A stretch of DNA of 64,000 nucleotides from Leptospira semungkisensis (GTDB lineage: Bacteria; Spirochaetota; Leptospiria; Leptospirales; Leptospiraceae), in contig NZ_RQEP01000012.1 in the NCBI RefSeq assembly GCF_004770055.1, positions 62,001-126,000 on the forward strand, written 5' to 3'. Position 1 is the stretch's first letter; every line of letters starts with the position of its first letter. A program made the position numbers and the translations under genes. Under the pieces are notes generated by a model that was not told where the DNA came from, did no database searches, and worked only from the letters and a program-made list of their open reading frames with translations. Below, piece by piece: positions 17,677-26,398 of this stretch.

Positions 17677-18549
17677 ATGAAAAAAATATTAGATATTTAT
17701 AAAGCGGCCAAATCGCCGGTTTACTCTTTCGAGTTCTTCCCTCCGAAGGCTCCTGAAGGAGAAGTGAAATTATTCGAGGCGGTGCGCGAACTTTCGAAAG
17801 TGGAGCCGGACTTTATCACTGTGACTTATGGAGCAGGAGGTTCTACTCGGGACAAGACGATCCGATTGACTTCGGAACTCGCAAAAGAATTTGCCCTTCC
17901 TGCGGCGGCTCATTTTACCTGCGTGGGCGGAGATAAAAATGAGATCCGAAATATCCTGAAGCAGATCCAAGAATCCGGCATTGTAAACCTGATGGCTTTG
18001 AGAGGAGATCCTCCTAAGGGAGAAGGTCATTTTAAAAAAGTAGAAGGTGGCTTTGGCTACGCGAGCGAACTCATTTCATTCATTAAAGAAGAAGGCTTCG
18101 ATTTCTGCCTGGGCGCCGGCTGCTATCCGGAAAAACATCCAGAAGCAAAAAGTATAGAAGAAGATGTGGAGAATCTGAAAAGAAAAGTAGAAGCTGGTGC
18201 GTCTTATTTGGTGTCTCAGCTTTTCTTTAAGAATTCATCCTTCGAGTCCTTCTTGGATCTGATCCGTAAGAAAGGGATCCAAGTGCCGGTTGTTCCGGGG
18301 ATTATGCCCATCACTTCTTTTTCTCAGATCGAAAGATTCAAGACGATGGCTGCTTGTGAATTTCCGGACGAATTGGTTTCCGAATTGGAAGCAGTCAAGG
18401 ATGAGCCGGAAGAATTTTATAAAAGAAGCGTTCGGTTCTCTGTGGCCCAGTGCCGAGAGTTGGTCAAGATGGGAGTTCCCGGGATCCATCTCTATACTCT
18501 GAATCAATCTCCAGCTAGCTTGGATATTGTCCGAGAGCTGAAAAAATAA
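17677..18549 (+). CDS. metF: 5,10-methylenetetrahydrofolate reductase
   Basis: MetF reduces 5,10-methylene-THF to 5-methyl-THF with FAD, feeding methionine synthesis. The 290-residue protein is the usual bacterial length. It shows the opening block YSFEFFPPKAPEGE (residues about 16-29, with the catalytic Glu), VTYGAGGSTRDKT, LMALRGDPP (about 107-115) and the late VPGIMPITSFSQI and GVPGIHLYTLN motifs. A clear ribosome-binding site (GGGGAAAGG) precedes the ATG. It lies 33 nt after the tail-fibre-like gene. metF, like asd, is a known second-chromosome gene in pathogenic leptospires. Confidence 0.97.
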   Translation: MKKILDIYKAAKSPVYSFEFFPPKAPEGEVKLFEAVRELSKVEPDFITVTYGAGGSTRDKTIRLTSELAKEFALPAAAHFTCVGGDKNEIRNILKQIQESGIVNLMALRGDPPKGEGHFKKVEGGFGYASELISFIKEEGFDFCLGAGCYPEKHPEAKSIEEDVENLKRKVEAGASYLVSQLFFKNSSFESFLDLIRKKGIQVPVVPGIMPITSFSQIERFKTMAACEFPDELVSELEAVKDEPEEFYKRSVRFSVAQCRELVKMGVPGIHLYTLNQSPASLDIVRELKK

Positions 18550-18647
18550 AAATCTATCAGTAGGCCCACTTTCGTTGGTAGAAGATCTTAGTTAAAATTC
18601 GATTTCGCGCCGGCTTGCTTATGAGTTGGCGGGAATATTCAGATTTT

Positions 18648-19475
18648 CTAAAGAAAGAGTTCCTTCTCTTTTTCTTTGGGAAGAAGTCCGGTCTGAAGAG
18701 CCTTCTCTTGCAAGAGTCGGATGGCCCTTCTTCCCTCTTCTCCTAAGCTTTTGGAATATTCATTTACATAGAGATCGATATGAGCATCGGCCACTTCTCT
18801 CGTTGTGGTTTGGGAATGACGAAGTATATAATCATACATATCTTCGCGGTTCATGTAAGCCAGGTCTAAGCTTTCTTTAATTGCCGAGTCCAAGGCGGCT
18901 TTTGTTTCTGCAGCGATGTCTCTTTGGATCGCGATACATCCTAAGGGAATATGGGCGCCGGTTGTTCCTTCCCACCATTCTCCTAAATCCTGTACTTTTT
19001 CGAGGCCTCTGTCTTGGTAGGTGAATCTTTCTTCGTGGATAACAATCCCAAAGTCAGCTTCTCCATTCTTGACCTTGTCCAGAATGTAATCGTAGCGCGT
19101 AGGAACAGGTGTGAAATTTCCTTTTAAATATAGATGAGTGAGTAGATTCGCCGTGGTCCATAGTCCAGGGACTAGAATATTTTTTCCTGTAGGAGTTCCT
19201 ACATTTGCGCCCTTCTTCTTTACTATGATGGGTCCGCAGTTCCTTCCCAGAGCGGAACCGCTATCTAAGAGAGAATATTTGTCCGCCACTTGGAATAGTG
19301 CGGCAAAGGAGATCTTGGTTGCTTGGAATTTTCCTTGGTCGGCGAATCGATTCAGTTGTTCCACATCGTATAATTGTTCTTTGATGGAGAATGGCGCCTT
19401 TGTTTTTCCGGAGATGAGATGATAGAAGATAAACGTGTCGTTCGGACAGGGAGAGTATGCCAGACTAAGTTCCAT
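18648..19475 (-). CDS. mqnD: 1,4-dihydroxy-6-naphthoate synthase, futalosine menaquinone pathway
   Basis: MqnD cleaves cyclic de-hypoxanthine futalosine to 1,4-dihydroxy-6-naphthoate. The 275-residue protein begins with the family motif LAYSPCPNDTFIFYHLISGK and has the periplasmic-binding-like fold features KISFAALFQVADKYSLLDSG, VPGLWTTANLL and GTTGAHIPLGCIA. I start it at ATG 19475 (MELSLAYSP), which matches the family N-terminus. A TTG at 19487 would add four residues. It implies that this organism makes menaquinone by the futalosine route. No other mqn gene is in view. Confidence 0.9.
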   Translation of the reverse strand: MELSLAYSPCPNDTFIFYHLISGKTKAPFSIKEQLYDVEQLNRFADQGKFQATKISFAALFQVADKYSLLDSGSALGRNCGPIIVKKKGANVGTPTGKNILVPGLWTTANLLTHLYLKGNFTPVPTRYDYILDKVKNGEADFGIVIHEERFTYQDRGLEKVQDLGEWWEGTTGAHIPLGCIAIQRDIAAETKAALDSAIKESLDLAYMNREDMYDYILRHSQTTTREVADAHIDLYVNEYSKSLGEEGRRAIRLLQEKALQTGLLPKEKEKELFL

Positions 19476-19582
19476 TCTTCCAGCCAATCATTTTGGATTT
19501 CTTTGAAAACGAAAAAAGGAGGTAGGATCCTCAGGCTTTTTACAAATTGGAATGAAATATCGGATTCGGGTCCAAGTCGGTT

Positions 19583-20470
19583 TTGCAATCTTCTACTTCT
19601 TCTATTCTAAAAAACGGAAAGCCTTCCATTCATACGATCGCAATGGATCTGGACGGAACTCTTTTGGATTCTAAGGCTTCTATTTCCAGTTTGAATCATT
19701 ATGTTTTGCAATCGGCTCTGGACTTAGGGATCGGATTGATCATTGCGACTGGGAGAAGGTTCTCTTCTGCCCTCCCCTATGCCAGAGAGTTTCGTGGAGA
19801 TGTGGTTGTGGTGGCCAATAATGGGCAAGTTCTTCGTAGTTCTCCGAGCGGGGACAGGATTTCGGAAACGTATCTTTCTGCCCAAGCCGCAGGAGCGGTT
19901 TTGTCTCTCGGAAAATCGGAAGGCTTCTCTCCTCTTTTGCATGTGGATCGATTCGAAGAAGGTACGGATATCTTAGTCGAGTCGCCCATCACGGAGCCTT
20001 GTTTTCATAATTATTCCGGCGGCGACATGAGGCGAACCAGAGTCGTGTCGGATACTTTGGATCATGCAGAAGACAAGGCCTTAGTGGTCTGTTATCTTTC
20101 TCTTATGAAGGAACACTTGCAAGATCTAGAAACCAAACTATTAGCCCTTCCCGAAGCAAAGGAATATAGGACTGTGATCACTAAGATCCCCGGTGTTTCC
20201 TATTGTTTGGAAGTCTTGGAGAAGGGCGTTTCCAAATGGGCTGCTATCGAATCTTATTTAAAGGCTTCCGGTTTGGAAGAAACAGGAGTGATCTCTTTTG
20301 GAGACGAATGGAATGACAGGGAGATGTTGAAGCATTCCGGCTACGGATTCGCAATGAAGAATGCGGTTCCTAAATTGAAAGAGGAAGCAGAGTATATTAC
20401 GAAATATTCAAATAATGAGGACGGGATCGCCATGACTCTTTTGGAGTTAGGCGTTCTTTCTTTTGCGTAA
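19583..20470 (+). CDS. Cof-type HAD-superfamily phosphatase
   Basis: The 295-residue protein has all four HAD motifs: DLDGTLLD (nucleophile Asp, about residues 23-30), the threonine in IATGRR, a lysine in EKGVSKWAAI, and the acidic motif FGDEWNDREML. A large cap domain between motifs II and III marks the Cof/IIB subgroup, whose members hydrolyse sugar phosphates, flavin phosphates or pyridoxal phosphate. The substrate is not predictable. Translation appears to start at TTG 19583, since no ATG precedes the first motif at a suitable distance. The 3' end overlaps a convergent small gene by 24 nt. Confidence 0.9.
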   Translation: MQSSTSSILKNGKPSIHTIAMDLDGTLLDSKASISSLNHYVLQSALDLGIGLIIATGRRFSSALPYAREFRGDVVVVANNGQVLRSSPSGDRISETYLSAQAAGAVLSLGKSEGFSPLLHVDRFEEGTDILVESPITEPCFHNYSGGDMRRTRVVSDTLDHAEDKALVVCYLSLMKEHLQDLETKLLALPEAKEYRTVITKIPGVSYCLEVLEKGVSKWAAIESYLKASGLEETGVISFGDEWNDREMLKHSGYGFAMKNAVPKLKEEAEYITKYSNNEDGIAMTLLELGVLSFA

Positions 20471-20674
20471 GGAGGAAGGTTTTTCTTCTACGATTACTTG
20501 GCAGCTTGAGCAGGCGTCTTCGTAACAGCCAAATCTGGTCTCCGTCTTCTTTGCCGTTCCGAAAATACTTCTGAAAGAAGATATGAGAGGAAAAGAAAGA
20601 TAAAACGTGGCGGCTCCGACGACCAAATAAACGATTTTGTCCTGGGTTCCTATGTCCCAAATCATATAAGTCAT
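20447..20674 (-). CDS. Small cysteine-containing membrane protein
   Basis: The 75-residue protein begins at ATG 20674 (MTYMIWDIGTQ). One membrane helix (KIVYLVVGAATFYLSFPLIS, about residues 13-32) precedes a soluble tail with four residues of interest: Cys50, Cys55 and Cys58 (in FGCYEDACSSCQV) plus a basic C-terminus. I do not recognise it. It is divergent from hemA and shares the 101-bp region that contains the hem-box, so it may be co-regulated with haem synthesis. The longer open frame to 20812 runs through the hemA start and is unlikely. Confidence 0.6.
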   Translation of the reverse strand: MTYMIWDIGTQDKIVYLVVGAATFYLSFPLISSFRSIFGTAKKTETRFGCYEDACSSCQVIVEEKPSSLRKRKNA

Positions 20675-20723
20675 TTTGAAAATGGTTCTCAATCTAAGCA
20701 AGAGGAATATTTTCCGATCACGC

Positions 20724-20739
20724 TGACAGTATTTTGACA
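20724..20739 (+). promoter_or_regulatory. hem-box, candidate HemR binding site
   Basis: TGACA, six bases (GTATTT), TGACA. From memory, this direct repeat is the published binding motif of the leptospiral haem regulator HemR. The second half-site overlaps a perfect -35 (TTGACA, 20734-20739). A TATGAT lies at 20759-20764, 19 bp on. It is 37 bp upstream of the hemA ATG. Confidence 0.75.
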
Positions 20740-20775
20740 AATGAGGCCCCAAAAAAGATATGATCGAAGCTACAG

Positions 20776-21663
20776 ATGTGGTCCACTCTGCAAATTTTCC
20801 ATTCGGAAGCAAGTGACAGGGATTTGTTTTCCATGGCGGATTCTTTTTCCTGGAAGACTTGCATGCGTACTGTGATCGTTTCCGATTCTAGGATCCATCC
20901 TTCTCCTGTTGATCTTCCTACTACTTGGGAAAGCAAGACTGGTTACGAAGCTTACCGTCTACTTCTCGAAATCATTTCCGGATTAAAGTCCAAATTATTT
21001 GGAGAGACAGAGGTACTCGCTCAATTCCGCCAGAGGTTCCAAGAACTTCCAGACCAAGCTTTTGGAGAATACCTCGCGAAATTAAGAGATAATCTGATCG
21101 AAGACTGCAGATCTCTTCGTTCCGGGTACTTGCAAAATTTAGGAGAGCAATCTTACGGTGGGTTGGCGGATAAATATTTGTCCGAAGCAAAGAACCCTCC
21201 CAAAGAGGTTGTGCTCTTTGGAACGGGACAACTTGCAGAGAAACTTTTACCTTGGCTTTCTAATTCAGATAAGAAAACGAAAATTGTAGGAAGAAATCCG
21301 GATCGCTTAGAATACTTGGCCTCCGTATCCAATTCTTCTTATCATCTAATGGAAGATTGGTCTCCGAATGGAGAGGCTTGGGTAATTGCAGCGCCAATGG
21401 ATCTTTCTCCTTGGATGGACAAGCTCACTCCAGGAAATTTGGTCCTGGACTTTAGAGAAGAGCCTTTGGAATCTTCTTGGCCTTCTGGAGTTATTTATAT
21501 TTCCTTTGCAGATATGCTTTCTTCCTTAAAAGAAACAGAAGAGAGAACTAGAAAAGTGAAGGAAGAATTAAAATCCGTTTTAGATGAGCTCTTACAAGAA
21601 AGAGAGTGGGAAGCTCATCAAATTGTATTCGGTTGGGATGACCTACCTTGTCCGACGTTTTAA
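20776..21663 (+). CDS. hemA: Glutamyl-tRNA reductase, short form
   Basis: HemA reduces glutamyl-tRNA to glutamate-1-semialdehyde, the first committed step of C5-pathway haem synthesis. The 295 residues are far shorter than the usual ~420. Key features persist: His9, the likely catalytic Cys29 in WKTCMRT (family TCNRT), the GLKSKLFGETEVLAQFR block (about 72-88) and a nucleotide-binding VVLFGTGQLAEKLL (about 144-157). The C-terminal dimerisation domain is reduced. A stop codon 15 nt upstream rules out a longer start. It heads an operon overlapping hemCD by 16 nt, under a hem-box. Confidence 0.85.
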   Translation: MWSTLQIFHSEASDRDLFSMADSFSWKTCMRTVIVSDSRIHPSPVDLPTTWESKTGYEAYRLLLEIISGLKSKLFGETEVLAQFRQRFQELPDQAFGEYLAKLRDNLIEDCRSLRSGYLQNLGEQSYGGLADKYLSEAKNPPKEVVLFGTGQLAEKLLPWLSNSDKKTKIVGRNPDRLEYLASVSNSSYHLMEDWSPNGEAWVIAAPMDLSPWMDKLTPGNLVLDFREEPLESSWPSGVIYISFADMLSSLKETEERTRKVKEELKSVLDELLQEREWEAHQIVFGWDDLPCPTF

Positions 21664-23210
21664 GAATCGGTTCCCGAAAAAGTTCCCTCGCTAAACTACA
21701 GACCTGCTTAGTACAAGATTCTCTACGCAAATTGTATCCTGAGTTAGAGCTTCAGCTTCTATTTAAGGAAGCGAGCGGAGATCAGGACCTCACCACTCCT
21801 CTTTGGAAAATGGGCAGCAAGGGTGTATTCACACAAGATCTGACCAAGGAGCTTGTGGATGGGAATGTGGATGTAGTCATTCATTCTTTTAAGGATTTGG
21901 ATTTGGATGGGAGAAAGGATACCGAAGTATTCATGGTTCTTCCTCGTGCCGATCAGAGAGACGTACTTCTCTGGAAGAAGTCGGCATTTGAAAATCCTCC
22001 AGCAGAATTAAAGATCCACTCTTCTAGTCCAAGAAGAGAATATAATCTTTCCGCATTTTTGCCGACTGCCCTTCCCTCTCGTTTACAAGGTCGTCCTATT
22101 AGTTTTCATCCAGTTCGGGGGAATGTGCAGACCCGTATTCGCAAATGGAAAGAGGATCCGAGCGTATCCGGCTTAGTGGTGGCGAAGGCTGCGTTAGACC
22201 GTCTTTTGGCTCAGGACTTTTCTTTTGCATCTACTCCAGAATATGAAGAAGTCCGAAATGGAATTGCAGAAACAATTCGTTCCGAACTCTTTATGGTGCT
22301 TCCTTTATCAAAAAATCCGAATGCACCCGCGCAGGGAGCTTTGGCTGCTGAGATCCGCAAAGGAGACGAGAAGACTAAGAAACTTCTTCTTCCTCTTTCA
22401 AATGCAAGAGAAGAGGCTGCCGTTGCAGAAGAGAGAAAGATTCTCTCTCAGTTCGGCGGAGGATGCCACCAAAAGATAGGCGTTTCTGTGATTCTGGGTG
22501 GTCCCGCAGATTTTCTTTTCGTTCGAGGAAAGACGGATTCTGGTCTTACTTTGGATGCTTTCGAGCGCTGGAAAGGTGAGCCTTTGCCTCTTCCTTCTTC
22601 TTTCGATGCAGTGTTCCCTAAGCCTAGGCAAGGGTTTAGGATGAAACGGTTTCCTTTACAGTCTTCTATTCCTTCCGAGAAATTTTGGTTTGTGTCCAGG
22701 GCGGACTCTTTGCCGGAAGAATGGAAACTTCCCGGTCCTGATACGATTATGATCGTGGCAGGAGCTAAAACTTGGGAGAAGCTTGCATCCAGAGATGTTT
22801 GGGTGAACGGTTCCACAGATGGTTTGGGCGAAGAAGATGCAAGCAAGATCGTGAGTATTCTCGGTGGCTCTCCCGAGTTTATCAAACTCACTCATGAGGA
22901 AAGTGATATTATCGAAGGCGTCTGGAAGAGATTCGTAACTTATAAAGTGGATTTCGACTCGGAGCAGCCTGATCTTTCCGAGTACTCTCACTTCTTCTGG
23001 ATGAGCGCTTCTCAATTCGATCGCGCATACAAAAAAGATCCGAATCTTGCAGGCAAGATCCATTCTTGCGGTACTGGCGCGACATATAAGTATATTAAAA
23101 AAATATTAGGTTCCGAGGCGAAGGTATTTGCCTTCCCGAATTACGAATCTTGGGCCAAGGCCTGCCGGGGAGAGATTCCCGATTTTCTTTTAGAAAGAGG
23201 AATATTATGA
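21648..23210 (+). CDS. hemC: Porphobilinogen deaminase / uroporphyrinogen-III synthase fusion
   Basis: Residues about 1-310 are HemC: the start IGSRKSSLAKLQT, SFKDLDLD with catalytic Asp83, PRREYNL, and Cys273 in FGGGCHQKIG for the dipyrromethane cofactor. The remaining ~200 residues look like a divergent HemD (FVSRADSLPEEW near the start; late HSCGTGATYKYIKKIL and FPNYES). No separate hemD is present, and I recall leptospiral HemC being reported as bifunctional. The fused protein would turn porphobilinogen into uroporphyrinogen III. The TTG start overlaps hemA by 16 nt; the 3' end overlaps hemB by 4 nt. Confidence 0.92.
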   Translation: MSDVLRIGSRKSSLAKLQTCLVQDSLRKLYPELELQLLFKEASGDQDLTTPLWKMGSKGVFTQDLTKELVDGNVDVVIHSFKDLDLDGRKDTEVFMVLPRADQRDVLLWKKSAFENPPAELKIHSSSPRREYNLSAFLPTALPSRLQGRPISFHPVRGNVQTRIRKWKEDPSVSGLVVAKAALDRLLAQDFSFASTPEYEEVRNGIAETIRSELFMVLPLSKNPNAPAQGALAAEIRKGDEKTKKLLLPLSNAREEAAVAEERKILSQFGGGCHQKIGVSVILGGPADFLFVRGKTDSGLTLDAFERWKGEPLPLPSSFDAVFPKPRQGFRMKRFPLQSSIPSEKFWFVSRADSLPEEWKLPGPDTIMIVAGAKTWEKLASRDVWVNGSTDGLGEEDASKIVSILGGSPEFIKLTHEESDIIEGVWKRFVTYKVDFDSEQPDLSEYSHFFWMSASQFDRAYKKDPNLAGKIHSCGTGATYKYIKKILGSEAKVFAFPNYESWAKACRGEIPDFLLERGIL

Positions 23211-24172
23211 ATTCTGCAAGTGAGTTGGGTTTAAGAAGAAATCGAATCAATTCTCCTCTTAGAAATTTGGTTTCCTCCGAAAGTTTAAATCCTAAGAAAC
23301 TGGTGCAGCCAATCTTTGTTGCGGAGAATTTAACTTCTCCCGAGAAAATGTCTTCCTTGCCGGGAGTATTTCGAGATAGCACGGAAAGTATTCTTTCTCA
23401 GATCGAATCCGATTTAAAAGCAGGAGTGGAGCATTTTCTTCTCTTCTTGGTGCCAGGGACTAAGTCAGATGTTTCTATTCCTAAGTCTTTTTATGAGAAG
23501 GCGATCGGTGGGATCAAGTCCAGATTTCCGGAAGCATTTCTTTGGGTAGACACTTGCCTTTGTTCCTTAACGACTCATGGTCATTGTGGTCTTTTGGATC
23601 CGAAAGGAAGAATAGAGAATGTAAGCTCGGTAAAAAGACTTTCGGAGCTTGCTCTTTGCTATGCTCAATCAGGAGCCGATGGTATTTCTCCTTCCGACAT
23701 GATGGATGGAAGAGTGGCGAGTCATAGGAATATCTTGGATTTAAATGGATTCCAACATGTTCCGATCATGAGTTATTCTACTAAGTTTAAAAGCCAGTTC
23801 TACGGACCATTTAGAGAAGCCGCAGAATCCGCTCCGGGGCATGGAGATCGTTCTTCTTATCAGATCGATGTAAGGAATAGAGAAGATTCTCTTCTTTCTT
23901 CCGTAAGAGATGCCGCAGAAGGCGCTGATCTTTTGATGGTGAAACCTGGTATAACGTCTATTGATTTAATTCAACCAATTCGTGAGAAAACAGGATTGCC
24001 TGTAGGAGCATATCAGGTAAGCGGAGAGTATGCTTCTCTTGCCATGCTTGCTGAGAACGGTTTTTGTAAATTCGAGGATGCAGTTCGCGAGACCTGGCAG
24101 GTATTTTCTAGAGCGGGCGCTTCTTATTTGATCACGTATGCTGCAAGAAGAGGAAAGGAGATCCTGTACTAA
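23207..24172 (+). CDS. hemB: Delta-aminolevulinic acid dehydratase (porphobilinogen synthase)
   Basis: HemB condenses two aminolevulinates to porphobilinogen. The 321-residue protein has the zinc site [14 protein letters not shown], the first Schiff-base lysine region [17 protein letters not shown] and the second in [14 protein letters not shown]. The intact cysteines indicate a zinc-dependent rather than magnesium-only enzyme. I start it at ATG 23207, whose ATGA overlaps the hemCD stop. An upstream in-frame start at 23150 lies wholly within hemCD and adds nothing conserved. It overlaps hemL by one base (TAATG). Confidence 0.96.
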   Translation: MNSASELGLRRNRINSPLRNLVSSESLNPKKLVQPIFVAENLTSPEKMSSLPGVFRDSTESILSQIESDLKAGVEHFLLFLVPGTKSDVSIPKSFYEKAIGGIKSRFPEAFLWVDTCLCSLTTHGHCGLLDPKGRIENVSSVKRLSELALCYAQSGADGISPSDMMDGRVASHRNILDLNGFQHVPIMSYSTKFKSQFYGPFREAAESAPGHGDRSSYQIDVRNREDSLLSSVRDAAEGADLLMVKPGITSIDLIQPIREKTGLPVGAYQVSGEYASLAMLAENGFCKFEDAVRETWQVFSRAGASYLITYAARRGKEILY

Positions 24173-25467
24173 TGTATCCGAGTTCCAAAGAACTATTTGA
24201 AAGAGCCAAGAAGGTTGCTCCCGGAGGAGTGCACTCCCCTGTTCGATCCTTTCGCTCCGTAGGGGGAGATCCGGTCTTCTTTCAATCTGCGAAGGGTGCC
24301 TATCTCACCGATGTTTCCGGAAATGAATACATAGATTATTGTTTGAGTTTCGGGCCCTTGATCTTGGGGCATAGGGACCCCGAAGTCCAGGAAGTCGTAT
24401 CTAAAACCGCTGAGCTCGCTTGGAGTTTTGGAGCTGCGGAACCTTATTCCTTGGAGTTGGCAGAATGGATCGTATCCAAGATCCCTTGGGTGGAAAAGAT
24501 CCGTTTCGTAAACAGTGGAACCGAGGCAGTAATGAGCGCATTACGTGTTGCTCGTGCTGCCACCGGCAGGGATAAGATCCTGAAATTCGACGGATGCTAT
24601 CATGGGCATTTGGATGCATTGTTAGTTAAAGCGGGTTCCGGTCTTGCGGGGGAATCTTCTTCCGATAGCGCAGGGATCGGTTCAGAGCTGATCAAAAATA
24701 CATTGGTCCTTCCCTTAGATGACGAGAATGCGGTAGAAGAGCTCTTCTCTAAGGAAGGAAAGAATATTGCAGCACTCGTGATTGAACCTTTGCCTGCAAA
24801 TTACGGTTTATTAATACAAAGAAAGGAGTTCCTTTCTAAGATCGTGGAGATTGCCAGAAAACACGGAAGCCTTGTGCTGTTTGACGAGGTTATTAGTGGA
24901 TTTCGTGTAGGATTGACCGGAATGAGCGGAGAGCTTGGAATCAGTCCGGATCTGGTAACTTACGGAAAGATCATAGGCGGAGGATTTCCTGTCGGCGCGT
25001 ATGCTGGAAAAGCAGAGCTTCTGGATCTGGTAGCTCCTCAGGGTCCGGTGTACCAAGCGGGAACCTTGAGTGCGAGTCCGTTCGGAATGAGAGCCGGACT
25101 TGCTACATTAAAAAAATGTGAAAGAGAAAATGTTTACAGCATTTTAGGATCTCGTACTCAAAAGCTTGTACGCGGACTCTTGTCCATATTGAAAGAAAGG
25201 GATTCTGAGGCAAATTGGGACTCTTTGGTCCATTCTTCGTTGTTTTGGTTCCATAAGGCATCTTCTTCTCCGATCCGGACTGTGGATGCGATCCCTGCCG
25301 GCCATAAGGAAGCATTTGCGAAAGTATTTCATGCTCTCTTGAACGAAGGAGTGTATTTGGCGCCTTCCGGGTATGAGGTCGGATTTATGAGCTTTGCTCA
25401 CGATGATGCAATTATTGCCAAGACTCTTGAAAAAGCGGACTCTGCATTAAAGAAATTGAAAGTATAA
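24172..25467 (+). CDS. hemL: Glutamate-1-semialdehyde 2,1-aminomutase
   Basis: HemL isomerises glutamate-1-semialdehyde to 5-aminolevulinate. The 431-residue class-III aminotransferase has [11 protein letters not shown] near the start, the [12 protein letters not shown] cofactor-phosphate loop and [12 protein letters not shown]. The PLP lysine is at residue 266 in [15 protein letters not shown], and the late motif is [11 protein letters not shown]. Length is normal. Its start overlaps the hemB stop by one base, and its stop is one base before the sensor kinase ATG, consistent with one tight transcript. Confidence 0.96.
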   Translation: MYPSSKELFERAKKVAPGGVHSPVRSFRSVGGDPVFFQSAKGAYLTDVSGNEYIDYCLSFGPLILGHRDPEVQEVVSKTAELAWSFGAAEPYSLELAEWIVSKIPWVEKIRFVNSGTEAVMSALRVARAATGRDKILKFDGCYHGHLDALLVKAGSGLAGESSSDSAGIGSELIKNTLVLPLDDENAVEELFSKEGKNIAALVIEPLPANYGLLIQRKEFLSKIVEIARKHGSLVLFDEVISGFRVGLTGMSGELGISPDLVTYGKIIGGGFPVGAYAGKAELLDLVAPQGPVYQAGTLSASPFGMRAGLATLKKCERENVYSILGSRTQKLVRGLLSILKERDSEANWDSLVHSSLFWFHKASSSPIRTVDAIPAGHKEAFAKVFHALLNEGVYLAPSGYEVGFMSFAHDDAIIAKTLEKADSALKKLKV

Positions 25468-25468
25468 A

Positions 25469-26398
25469 ATGACTGATTTCAAATCTAAAAAGATCGTTTT
25501 GCCCGTTCTCTGGGTTCTCACTACGGTCTCCTTGGGAGTCTGGTGGCTCTTTTTAGATTTGAGGCAGAATAGGATGGCGACAGAGCTCGCATTCAAGATC
25601 GGTTTTGATGCAGAGAAAGAAGTATTAGAAAAACTAGATCGTCAAAGTTCAATGATTAAAATGGAAGGGACCTTCTTCTTGTTCTTGTTAGCAAGCGGAG
25701 GAGCGACCTTGGTTTGGCTAACTTTCCGTGAAGACAAGAGAAGCAAACTTATACAAGACTTCTTCTCTACAGTAACTCATGAAATCAAAACTCCTTTAGC
25801 TAGCCTTAGATTACAGGCAGAAAGCTTATTAGAAGAAGGAGTGGATGCCACTAAAGATCGCTTGCTCCATCGCTTGTTAAAAGACGCATCCCGTATAGAA
25901 TCTCAAATGAACAAGGCTCTTTATTTGGCTAGTCTCATGAGATCAGAAGGTTTATTCTTAGAAGAGTTGGATCTGAAAAATTGGGAAGAAACTCTGAGAG
26001 AAGATTGGTCCGAGTTGGATATCAGAACAGATTGGAAGGAAAGAAAGATCCTCGCCGACAGAAGAGCTCTCGAAAGTATTTTTAGAAATCTCTTGGAGAA
26101 TTCTGTCCAACATGGATCGGCTACCCAAGTGAAAATTTTTTCGGAAGCGATTCCTGGAAACAAGATCAAATTTACCTTCTTGGACAATGGAAAGGGATTC
26201 CATGGAAATCCGAAATTATTAGGAAGATTATTCTTACGTCATACGAGCACTAGTGGAACAGGCGTAGGACTTTATATCGCGAAAAAATTAACCAAGGCAA
26301 TGGGTGGAAGCTTTGAGGTCCGCAATTCAGATTCGGGCGGATTCATGGCAGAATGGACACTCCCCTCTCCTGCAGCGCATGGAGAAAATAGATCGTGA
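25469..26398 (+). CDS. hemK: Sensor histidine kinase HemK of the haem two-component system
   Basis: The 309-residue membrane kinase has two membrane segments (about residues 10-28 and 65-82) around a short ~35-residue periplasmic loop. A HisKA domain follows with phospho-acceptor His104 in TVTHEIKTPLASL, then an HATPase domain with the N box NLLENSVQHG, DNGKGF and GTGVGLYIAKKL. The small sensor region suggests it senses within the membrane or through a partner. It sits inside the haem operon, as the leptospiral HemKR system is reported to do. It overlaps the regulator by 4 nt (GTGA). The name is unrelated to the PrmC methyltransferase once called HemK. Confidence 0.9.
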   Translation: MTDFKSKKIVLPVLWVLTTVSLGVWWLFLDLRQNRMATELAFKIGFDAEKEVLEKLDRQSSMIKMEGTFFLFLLASGGATLVWLTFREDKRSKLIQDFFSTVTHEIKTPLASLRLQAESLLEEGVDATKDRLLHRLLKDASRIESQMNKALYLASLMRSEGLFLEELDLKNWEETLREDWSELDIRTDWKERKILADRRALESIFRNLLENSVQHGSATQVKIFSEAIPGNKIKFTFLDNGKGFHGNPKLLGRLFLRHTSTSGTGVGLYIAKKLTKAMGGSFEVRNSDSGGFMAEWTLPSPAAHGENRS

